Positions 1 to 12,100 of a stretch of 60,000 nt of DNA are shown here, in pieces. This DNA is from Liolophura sinensis (taxonomy: Eukaryota; Mollusca; Polyplacophora; Chitonida; Chitonidae): positions 9,189,704 to 9,249,703 of the forward strand of contig NC_088304.1 of NCBI RefSeq assembly GCF_032854445.1, written 5' to 3'. Each line of letters starts with the position of its first letter. The stretch's first letter is position 1. A model generated the notes under the pieces. The model saw only the letters and a program-made list of their open reading frames with translations. It was not told where the DNA came from and made no database searches. The position numbers were made by a program, and so were the translations under genes.

Positions 1-142
1 ATTGTACGTCTAGTCATGGGCGAAAGTTTAAGTCATGTACCCGTGTGGCATGTGTCATATTTTCTTCAGCATCCAGATCTTGGTCTTCCTCAAGTCCAGT
101 CATGTCAGAAAATCTAAACCCTGTCCTCACCCTGTTTTTCAG

Positions 143-3100
143 ATGTGTCTGAGTCTGATGATGAGGAGGATGATGAGGAGAAAGACTTCCTGAAGAAAGA
201 TGACCAGTTAAGAAGTAAATTTCTCAAGGATGATGTAAGTCCTCTCGGCATGCCAAAATTGTAAGGGCTCATTTTTTGGTCGGGAGTCAAAAAATATTCA
301 AAAATATTCCTGTAAATCATTTACAGGCGACTTTCTGGATTTCTGTAAAGAAACAGAACAAAGAAGAAATATTATTTAAAGTAAGTAATATTTCTACATG
401 TCTGAAGAATCAAGTTTTTATCTTTGACACAATTTGCATTTTTGGGATCTCCTATTCGACTTGAGAAAAGGGATTGAAGAGCTACTTTTGTAAAATACAG
501 GAATCTGTGATTGAAATTCACATGGATTCATGTGAGATGAACTAAGTAGTTTTTATAATTGGTACTGTAATTACGTTGCAATCCATCCACCATTTTCAGT
601 TTACTGCAGTTTTAATCTGAAAACTTAACTTGACCGTAAAACAAGTTTGAATCTGTCTTGAATTTTAGAGAGATTGGAAAAAGTAAATCCATACATGTAT
701 GTATATACCAGGAAAATGTTTTATTTTAAGTTTATTCTGAACTACCTCAGACTGCCAATAATGAACTAACTCTTTCTGAATAAGCCAGGAGGAGTAAAGC
801 CTTGAATTCTCCCCTGATGTGTTGTACTCTTGACAAATAAAATGTTTTTTTCTTTCGAAACAGGACATGTCATCTGATGATGATGATGATGGAATGGCAT
901 CATGGACAAGTGGTGATGAAGATGACAGTTCATCTTCAGATGACGAGGCTTACGACCCATCTAATCTGGCAGCCATGTTCTTGAAGAAGTAAGTAGTTAT
1001 ATTATTTGTGGATTCTTAAGCAGGTGACGACATTTTCTGCGAGCGGCCAATTGTCTTGTCCAACATTTGTTGAAAACCACTTTTCTTCTTTCATTATGCT
1101 CTACATATCTACATCACATGCTAAAAGTAGGTGGCACTCCAGTTTCAACCATGAAACAGACTGTCATTGTATAAGTGACAAAAATTAGATTAATAATCAA
1201 ATAGATAAATAAAATCTTGTCATGTTTTCATTGGAATCGGTTCAAAACATGAATAATGCAGGAGTGATAATATATCCATTGTTAAGAATCGGAATTAGAA
1301 CTGAATGGAAGAAATGATGTTGCTCACAGCTCATCTTATGTTGAGCTTCTTCCCGGGCCAACCTTTGTTAAAGAAATCCCATGGCCATACATGTACATAG
1401 AGATCCAAAGATCACATGTGTACTCTGTGGGCGAGGGGTTTTGCACGCCAGTACGACGCAATGACCCGAAAGCCTCCCACCAGTAGTGTTGCTGAGAGTT
1501 GAAGTCCAGCTCTTGCTGGCTTCTGCTCCTGCCGTACTTTGGAAAGTCTGCCAGTAATCTGCAGATGGTCCTCCAACCATAATGCTGGTAATTGTGTAAG
1601 TGAAGTATCCTCGAGTACGGCGTAAAACTCCAATGAAACAAATATATATAAAATGTATTTACCCAAAAAACATTCACACTTATAAAGGTTAATGTCTTGG
1701 AGGCAAATAAAAGTCATAAAGTATTTCTTTTGGTGACGAAACATATAATTTTCCACTAGGACTTCATCTTCAAAACAAACTCAAAACACCTTCTAAGATC
1801 AGATAGAACTCTCAGAATCTTGAAAATTAAGTAAAGGTAGTCATGAACGAAATTTTAGTTCATGTTCCAAAATATTAAATGTGATATCAACAATGTAGGT
1901 CAAAATAATCTCATAAAGTACATATATGTAATATTATGTAAGAAATCATATATTTATGAATGTTTTTTTTATCTTGCGGGTGTATTTAAATATCTTTCGG
2001 TGTATCTTTCGGTGTGTGTCTTTCTTTATTCCGAAAGGCGACATCCCGAGCAATTTTGCACATGAAACAATAATTTGTTTTAATGCTATCTATGACATAG
2101 TTAGATTACTACTGGTTGCCGTAGTGAATTGTTGTAGTGCTATTTTTATCTCTCATTTTCTAAGAAGTCTCTACCTTTTCGTTGATATGCTTTTGCAAAA
2201 AAGCAGATGTATCATATAGCATAGCTTTCATTATCATTGTGGGCAGGGGATGACCCTAGAAAAATAGCCAGCTATCTGACAGAGAATTAAATGATGCACA
2301 TGTAAAATAGGAGCATAGGAGTAGGTAGTGTAATTCTTCAACCTAATCACATGTTTGCAAGGTGTTATTTCAGGCATATTCTTATGGCAGTGTTCTGTGT
2401 AAACTGATCGAATTGTACTTTTTGTTAAGCCTTGAAACTTACCAATCCAACCAATGTAGTTTTATCACCAAAAACATTTGAAAAATGTGCATAAATTGCA
2501 CTGCAAATTGCTCTGTCATATGCGAAAAGGTTGAGGAATTAGGGTAGATATATGCTCCATTTTACAGAAATGGCAGGCTGCAGGTAGCTGGTAACCATTT
2601 TTTATTTAATGAACCCTCTGTAAAAGTGAGCTTTTTTTTGTTCCTTTTTTACTATTTTCTACAATTATTCACAACAGAACTGATGCTGGGAAAGGTGATG
2701 ACAAGAAGAAAGAGAAGCGTAAGAAGGAGTCATCCCGTAAGAGACGTGACGAGGATTCAGAAGACGATGGTGAAGGAGCATGGGAAAAGGTCAAAGGTGG
2801 AGTCCCTCAGGTGAGGTCACAAAGTCAAAGATGGAGTACAACAGGTGAGGTCACAAAGTCAAAGGGTGAGTCCCACAGGTGAGGTCACAAAGTCAAAGGG
2901 TGAGTCCCACAGGTGAGGTCACAAAGTCAAAGAGTGAGTCCCAAAGGTGAGGTCACAAAGTCAAAGGTGGAGTACAACAGGTCTTGTCCAAAAATCAAAG
3001 GGTGAGTCCCACAGGTGAGGTCACAAAGTCAAAGGTGGAGTCCCACAGGTTAGGTCACAAAGTCAAGGTGGTGTACCACAGGTGAGGCCACAAAGTCAAA

Positions 3101-6100
3101 GGTGGAGTCCCACAGGTGAGGTCACAAAGTCAAAGGTGGAGTACAACAGGTGAGGTCACAAAGTCAAAGGGTGAGTCCCACAGGTGAGGTCACAAAGTCA
3201 AAGGGTGAGTCCCACAGGTGAGGTCACAAAGTCAAAGAGTGAGTCCCACAGGTTAGGTCACAAAGTCAAAGGTGGAGTCCCACAGGTGAGGTCACCAAGC
3301 CATCAAAGGTGGAGTCCCACAGGTGAGGTCACCAAGTCAAAGGGTGAGTCCCACAGGTGAGGTCACCAAGTCAAAGGTGGAGTCCCACAGGTGAGGTCAC
3401 CAAGTCAAAGGTGGAGTCCCACAGGTGAGGTCACAAAGTCAGCAGTGTTCCTGTACACGGTCCTGATATAGGAACAGAAATCTGAAGTTTTCCAGCACAA
3501 CGGGTTTGAATTTCATGATACCAAAATTTGTGAACCTCTCAAAATGAGTTCAAATTTGCCTTAAATAGGACTTTCGACTTAGGCTTTGTATCTTCTTGTT
3601 CCATAACTGGCTCAAAAGGTTCAAGGACAAGATGCTCAAGTTAAAACGGTAGAATGTCAAACATTTATACTTACTTAGGTGCTTTGTTATAGATAAAAAG
3701 TGTTGAAAGTAAATTTCCGCTTACGCGTCTTAACCTGGAACCTCCTGTCTAGCATCTCTACCTTTTAGCTCCATATGTACATACATACACAAAATTTGGG
3801 AGGGGGGGGGGGCTGCGTCTCAGTTCGATAGCGTGACCCAGGAGTCACCAATACGGTTGCTGTGAGTTCAAGTCCAGCTCATGCTGGCTTCCTCTCCAGC
3901 CGTATGCGGGAAGGCCTTCTAGCAACCTGCGGATGGTCATGGGTTTTCCCCGGACTCTGCCAGGTTTCCTCCCACCATAATGTTGGCTGCCGTCGTATAA
4001 GTGAAATATTCTTGAATGCGGCGTAAAACACCAATCAAATAAATAAACAAAATTTTTAAAAAATTACAAAGAAAAGGACAACAGCCTCATAGAGCAATAA
4101 AAAATAGATCTAAATATTGCAGGAGATTACATTTCTAGCTCCGAAGCTGGAAGCATTAATTGTAGAGTGCAGCTTGTCAAGTCTGAATTGGTGAAATCAC
4201 AGTAATTAGAAAATGGTAACACCAAAGAGCTAACATAGTTATTTCGTTGCCAACAGGAAAAGCCCAAAATGTTTGGCAAAGATGTGGAAATTAACCATGA
4301 AGCTGTTGACAAAAAACTCCACGAGATTGTGTCTGCTCGAGGGAAGAAGGGGACGGATCGCATTGATCAGATCGACTTGCTGAAGGAGTTGAGAACGGTA
4401 GCTGAGGCCAACAATCTCGGACCTGCCATTAGCGTCAAGATTGTCTTCAACACTCTGGCAGCCATCTTTGATTACAATCCTAACATTGCCACTTGTATGA
4501 AACCAGAAATGTGGGAAAGGTAGGCTTTCATTTTTTAGCACTATTCGGGCATAATCTACCTCTGCCCCAGGGGCTGATATTTGGTAAAGTTCTTTCCTCA
4601 ATTTGCAGCCACAAGTCTCCCAATTGGAGACAGATTTTCCAAAATATGCACTTTTCAGATCTCCACACCTCTCTTTTATTGTTTGAACAGTGGATTTAAA
4701 TGTATAATATGAGATAGCTTTTGCGTGTTTGCTTAACTTAAATATGCATTCACGACTTTTTATTCAAGGTACATGTATGCAACGGAGGTTAAGCACCAGT
4801 TAACTGTGCACAGTGCACAGTACTGAAAAATCACAGCTCACTGTACACTTTTATTCCCAAAATATATGAGGGCTTTCATCAAAATGTCCCCAGTGGGCCT
4901 TTCCCAAAATGAGCGGATTATACCCTGTCTAAATCAGTTTTGACTGGGGGTGTTGTAACCATGTGCTTAAGGGCGTAAGTAATTTCTGTCCTCAAATATC
5001 TTGAGAACTTATGGTGTAGATTTTGATGAACTTGTTTATATCTAGTCCAGTGGGATGTTTATGAGAATTGTTGAACAATATTTGATCGATCTTTGTCCTA
5101 TACACATGTACTTATGGCCAGAATTGATATTTGTCTTGATAACATATATGCATGCTTCCAAGACTAGTGAGCCAAATTCATTTTTGTTTTGATGTTGAAT
5201 GTGTTTTTAGCGAAGTTACATGTAGGTTGAAAATATGAAACTTCCCACCTGGATTTTCCAGGGACAGCATCTTATGTGATATTAATTGGCACAGTATTGT
5301 AGATTGGTTGTACTAAATTTTTTGCACATGTATATGTTGTTACGGTATTGAAAACGGCAACAGAAAACAGACTCAGTGACCCAATATTACAATGTAAACA
5401 ATGCTTTATATATAAAATGAGACGTACAGTTTTACAGACAGTTCAACAACAACAACAACAACATACACATCAGTATTACCGGTCTTTACAAGTTTCCAGT
5501 TCACCTTTGCATCCCAAGGAATGTATTCCAGGAAATCCAACATAAAGACCATGGGATAAACACACAATTCACACAAGTCACAAATTGTCCTAGACAGGTA
5601 CTTCGCCAGGTTAGCGAACACGAACACAGTACACAGGTTACACAGAACTGGAACAGTCAAGCCTTTGAATGACGTCACACCCGCAGAGCACAACACAGGG
5701 TAAATACAGGCATGGAGGTATAATCCACTTCAGATCAGTCACAGCTCCCGCAGAAGCTCACAAACGAGCCGTTCAGAGACGTAGAGTAATGTCACCTTGT
5801 GGCAGAACGAACGTCCTTTGCAAAACTGAAAAACTTCAGTTTAGAGTCCTTGACGACCTTGTCGGTCAGGTGAGGTCAGCGTGTTAAACAAATTACACAG
5901 TCCACACTGTATAATCATAATAAAGATCCGAACACCAATAAACGTGACTTCCGCAGAAATTCACATAAACCAGACATCAGTACTACTGTGGTACACAAAC
6001 GGTGCCGGCATAAAAAACTGTCCTCCCAAATGAAACTGGCATCACCAGCTCATATAAATATAATGGACTCGATACGAGAGCGTCTCACACTCTCCTGGCT

Positions 6101-9100
6101 CCCAGTGGATGCAGCAAAAATACCTCCCCTCTGCACAGAAAACACGGCTTATATACGTGCCAGGTGGATTCAACTATTCTTAGACACAGAATTAACAGCC
6201 AATGAACATCCAGTTAAATAAACAGAGCATTGAACAAGGTGCTTTCGGCCAGGTCCGCACTGTACATATATAACAGGGCCTGTTATGCTTATAACATATA
6301 ACACAAAGGTCCGCAGACTAACAGTACATGAAGACGTTAAATAGTCATACATAACACCCCCACCCTTCAGGGAAAGAAAGTTTTGCATAAAACTTTCTTT
6401 AACATATTCATAATCACGAATAATAATAACGTTTACCACAGTCTATAAAAACAAAGCTGCAGAAAACCAACTAGACACGTGACAAACAATCAGCAATCAC
6501 ATTATCTTTCCCTTTTATGTGTCTAATCTCTAGATTAAATTCTTGCAAAAGCAAACTCCACCGTAACAATCTTCGGTTTTTACCTTTTAGTTTGTGCAAA
6601 AAGGTTAAGGGATTGTGATCTGTATACACAACAATGGGGTAACTTGACGAAGTCACATAAACTTCAAAATGCTGTAATGCTAGAATCAAGGACAGACACT
6701 CCTTTTCTATTGTCGAATAATTTCTCTGGCACTTGTCAAATTTGCGAGAGAAAAAACATACAGGGTGATCAACGTGATCTGTTTCATTTTCTTGTAACAA
6801 AACTGCCCCAGCAGATATATCACTAGCATCAACAGCTAGCTTAAATGGTAAACTAAAATCAGGTGCTACAAGTATGGGGCCGCTGCTTAGCATGGCCTTT
6901 AATCTATCAAAAGATCTCTGACACTCAATGGACCACAAGAATTTAGCACCTTTCTTTAACAGCTGAGTTAATGGCTCACTAACAAATGAAAAGTTCCTAC
7001 AGAACTTACGATAATAACCTGCCATGCCCAAAAAACGCTTTAACTCTCTCTTACAACTTGGCACTGGAAAACAAGAGATAGCAACTCCACTAGGATGTAC
7101 AACATTGAGATCAGTGCTATCTCTGTCTACATATGGCTTTAACATGTTAATGTGACAAAGTTGTCTAGATTTGCGCCGATCAGGAGTGAAAATAATATAA
7201 TTAAGATCACTTAGCCTCTTGTCTACTACATAAGGTCCAAAATAACGAGCCTCAAGTGGCTTACCACTAACTGGAAGTAAGGCCAATACTTTCTGACCAA
7301 CTTCAAATCTGCGTCTTACTGTCTCTTTGTCATACTTAGTTTTCATACTCTTCTGAGAAGCTGTAAGATTCTCTCTGGCTAACTCACATACTCTGTTGAG
7401 CTTAGTACGAAATCTTGACACATACTATAATAGGTTAACATTGTCACTACCACCAGACACAAACTTTTCCTTGAACAACTGTAGTGGACCACGCACAGTA
7501 TAGCCAAACACTAGCTCAAATGGACTAAATCTAAGTGACTCTTGTACAGACTCTCTTACAGCAAACATTAACAAAGGTACACCCTCGTCCCAATCTTTCC
7601 CTGTCTCAAAGCAGTAAGTTCTTATCATACTTTTCAGTGTCTGATGGAATCTCTCTAGTGCTCCTTGACTTTGTGGGTGATAAGCTGAGGACTTATACTG
7701 GCTAATACCTAGCTCATGCATAACTTGTTGGAACACACCAGACATGAAATTTGAACCCTGGTCTGACTGTACTGACTTAGGCAGACCAAACATGGTGAAG
7801 AACTTAACTAAAGCCTTAATTACAGTCTTGGCAGTAATATTCCTTAGTGGAATTGCCTCAGGGAAACGAGTTGAAGTACACATTATGGTTAACATATACT
7901 GATTTCCAGACTTTGTCTTAGGTAGCGGACCAACACAATCTATTAAGATTCTACTGAATGGCTCACCAATTGCAGGAATAGGCCTCAAGGCTGCCTTGGG
8001 GATTGTCTGGTTAGGTTTCCCCACTAACTGACATGCATGACAAGACCCTGCAAAATTCAGTAACATCTTTCCTTATTCCTGGCCAATAAAAATGACCTGA
8101 GAATCTTATGATAGGTCTTATTAACACCTAAATGACCTGCTAACGGCGTTTCATGCGCTATTGGTCAGTATGTCTTTACGATAAGACTTGGGCACAACTA
8201 CCTGATGCTTAATTGCCCATTCATCCTCCAACAAAACATCGGGAGGCCTCCACTGCCGCATCAATATGCCAGACTTGACATAGTAGTAGCATGGGTCAGG
8301 TAAAGATTCACCATCTTTAGCTGCATCATTAAACAAGCAAGAAATACTTGGATCACTGTGTTGTTCAGCAATCAACTCAGTCCTACAAAATGGCTGGTCA
8401 CCACTAACAAAATTAGTATCTACTTCATGCTGGCTGTCTAATTTGGAAGAATCTCCATCCAACATGTTGTTGAGAAAAGTCTCACTCAAATCAACAGTAC
8501 TACCCTGGTCTGTACTGACTTTTCTAGACATAGCTCTTGTAACAACACAGGACGGATATAAACCGCTATCTCGCTTTCAACTGGCTCTGTGACTGAATTC
8601 AGAGAAGGCTTATCAACCATTAAGGGATCAACAGTAACTTTATCATGTGCCAAGTCATTTCCCAACAACAAATGAATACCCTCAAAAGGTAATGAAGGCT
8701 TAATGCCTACCCTGACAGGTCCAGATATCAAATCTGATGACAAATAAATATCATGAAGGGGAACACTGACAAAGTCACTAGACTCTACACCTCTAATAAG
8801 GGCACGAACCCCAGAGTATGACTCTTCAGAAAAGGGCAGAGTATTCATCAACAACAGAGACTGAGATGCCCCAGTATCCCTTAATATCTTTATAGGGGTA
8901 GCACAAGACATGTCGCTTCTAAGCGACACTGAACCAGAATTGATAAACGGAGCGAAGCTATCCATAGAGCATTTGGGAATCTTATCCAATCCCGTATCAG
9001 CTAACTCAGATCTGCTTTTAACTGCTGATGTAACTTCCGGCAATGTTTTGTGCATTGCAACACAAAGACCTGTGGGCTTAGACTCATTCTGAGCTTCCCG

Positions 9101-12100
9101 TATCCTTTTCAACTTGTAACATTCACTCATCACGTGACCTACCCGCTTGCAAAAATTACAAGTGACCCTATTTCGAGGACTACCATTCCAATCTGAACTA
9201 CGTGAACCATGAGCTGTAGAACCATTGGAGCCTGGTGTAGAACTCTTCTGTGTAGAGCTACCTCTACCTGTTGCATGTGACTGGGTATTTCTACGTGTAA
9301 ACGAATTAAATGGCTTACCCGTGTATGTAGCCTTATGTGTCAAAGAATAATTATCAGCTAAACTGGCTGCCTCTTCAAGTGTACTCGCCTTCTGCTCATC
9401 AACGAACACCTTTACATCACTATGAATACAACGCTTGAACTCTTCTACCAGCACAAGCTGACGCAAACTTTCAAAATCCTTGCCTATTTTCTTGGCTATA
9501 CACCAGCAATCAAACAACTGCTCCTTAGCTCGACCAAACTCAACGTATGTCTGATCTCTACCTTTTTCACAGTTACGAAATTTCTGGCAGTAAGCTTCAG
9601 GCACCAGTTCATAACCCTTCAAAATTACCTCTTTCACATAGTCATAATTGGAAGCATTCTCTACACTTAACTGAGTGTAAATTTCACTGGCCTTTCCAAT
9701 TAGCACACTCTGTAATAACATAGTCCAGAACTCCTTAGGCCACTTCAAGCTATTTGCAATTTTCTCAAAATGCAGAAAATATTTATCCACCTCTTTTTCC
9801 TGAAAGGATGGAACTAACCGAATGTATTTGGTCACATCAACTCCTGAATCCTGTCTACCGGAAGGACCCGGTTTCTCATCTCTCTCTAACTCTAACTTTT
9901 TCATTTGGAATTCCAATTCTCTTTCCCTCTCTCTTTCTTGCATTTCTCTCTCCTCTCTCTGCACTTCCCTCTCTCTTTCCTCTCTCTGCACTTCCCTCTC
10001 TCTTTCCTCTCTCTGCACTTCCCTCTCCCTTTCTTTTTCCTCTCTCTGCATTTTCAACTTTTCTAACTCTATCTCATGTTCCCTCTCTTTTTCTTGCCTC
10101 CCTCTCTCATGTTCCCTCTCTTTCTCTTGCCTCTCTCTCTCATGTTCCCTCTCTTTCTCTCTTTCCTCTTTCTCCAATCTCAACTTTAACTCAAACTGCT
10201 TAAACTTAAGCTCGGCATCAGACTGACCCTCGAACTCATAATCAGATAATGCAGAACTATCAAACTTCCCTATCTCCACTAAATGTTTCAACAAAGTATG
10301 CTGCATATCTCTTTTCCTCCATGAAGACTTTATGGACAAACCCAAAAATGTCCCTAACTTAACCAAGTCTTCCTTCTTTAAACTCTCAAAAACATCCTGA
10401 TCGGGCGCATTAACAAACTGTTTAGGATCAAAATCTCCCATTGTAAATATTTAGCCACTGAATCATTCACCGTTAAAATTAAGCAATCGCTTCTCACATG
10501 TGTTTAACTTCAAGTATCCGGTGCAAAACAAAAGGGAAACAATCAGTTCCCGGACAAGCCCCCAATTTCTGTTACGGTATTGAAAACGGCAACAGAAAAC
10601 AGACTCAGTGACCCAATATTACAATGTAAACAATGCTTTATATATAAAATGAGACGTACAGTTTTACAGACAGTTCAACAACAACAACAACAACATACAC
10701 ATCAGTATTACCGGTCTTTACAAGTTTCCAGTTCACCTTTGCATCCCAAGGAATGTATTCCAGGAAATCCAACATAAAGACCATGGGATAAACACACAAT
10801 TCACACAAGTCACAAATTGTCCTAGACAGGTACTTCGCCAGGTTAGCGAACACGAACACAGTACACAGGTTACACAGAACTGGAACAGTCAAGCCTTTGA
10901 ATGACGTCACACCCGCAGAGCACAACACAGGGTAAATACAGGCATGGAGGTATAATCCACTTCAGATCAGTCACAGCTCCCGCAGAAGCTCACAAACGAG
11001 CCGTTCAGAGACGTAGAGTAATGTCACCTTGTGGCAGAACGAACGTCCTTTGCAAAACTGAAAAACTTCAGTTTAGAGTCCTTGACGACTTTGTCGGTCA
11101 GGTGAGGTCAGCGTGTTAAACAAATTACACAGTCCACACTGTATAATCATAATAAAGATCCGAACACCAATAAACGTGACTTCCGCAGAAATTCACATAA
11201 ACCAGACATCAGTACTACTGTGGTACACAAACGGTGTCGGCATAAAAAACTGTCCTCCCAAATGAAACTGGCATCACCAGCTCATATAAATATAATGGAC
11301 TCGATACGAGAGCGTCTCACACTCTCCTGGCTCCCAGTGGATGCAGCAAAAATACCTCCCCTCTGCACAGAAAACACGGCTTATATACGTGCCAGGTGGA
11401 TTCAACTATTCTTAGACACAGAATTAACAGCCAATGAACATCCAGTTAAATAAACAGAGCATTGAACAAGGTGCTTTCGGCCAGGTCCGCACTGTACATA
11501 TATAACAGGGCCTGTTATGCTTATAACATATAACACAAAGGTCCGCAGACTAACAGTACATGAAGACGTTAAATAGTCATACATAACAATGTCAGTTGAT
11601 AGAATTTTATGAATGTTGAGCGTGAGAATGCATTTTTTGTGTTTTGTGCGGATATATTGTATATTTAGGTAAAGAAATTGACGTTTGTGATTATTCCACT
11701 TTCACAAGATCTTCGTAAATTCAGTTTTTGAAATCTACACTGTTATGTGCTACAGACTTGTTTATAACAAAAGTTATGAGAAAATGATCATGAAGTTTTG
11801 TGAAAGTTCAGCCATGGTACGATATGTAATTTGTGATGAGATTGTTTGTGTACAGTATCACCAACTCACGAAAGCAAATCAGATGTGTGTAGACCCAATG
11901 GCGCTACCACACTATAGGAAATCTATAGCCAGCTCTTCATATCTTAGTATAAAAGTTTTGATCGTTTGTGTTCCAGCTGTTTAGATTACACAGATCAGCT
12001 GATGACAATGCTGAGAGAGAATCCAGACATTGTGACTGGCACCAACATCGTGGATGAGAGCGAAAGTCTTGTGGTGAGTAAAATCTCCACTCCTCGAGGA

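Larger units (their letters stand above)
5338..11588 (-). mobile_element. Ty3/Gypsy-type LTR retrotransposon with Gag-PR-IN-(RT)-RNaseH order, in EIF3C intron 4
   Basis: A 6251-bp element opposite to the host gene, bounded by 1019-bp LTRs (TG...CA ends) and a 4-bp duplication. Reading on the - strand: LTR, tRNA-Pro-like primer site, Gag and protease, integrase, then only the thumb end of reverse transcriptase and RNase H, purine tract, LTR. Integrase before RT/RNase H is unusual for Gypsy and is known from Gmr1-like elements. The coding region has frame breaks, an internal stop and a large RT deletion, so this copy cannot supply its own enzymes. The nearly identical LTRs mean recent insertion, presumably with enzymes from a complete relative. 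Confidence 0.93.

Noticed and set aside
4239-4601. 120-codon antisense frame over EIF3C exon 4
   Set aside because: Shadow of a conserved coding exon on the other strand.
5406-5696. 96-codon frame repeated in both LTRs
   Set aside because: Lies wholly within LTR sequence and resembles no known protein.
9754-10226. Ser/Leu/Phe-rich + strand frames of 134-149 codons
   Set aside because: Antisense of the Glu/Arg coiled coil of Gag.
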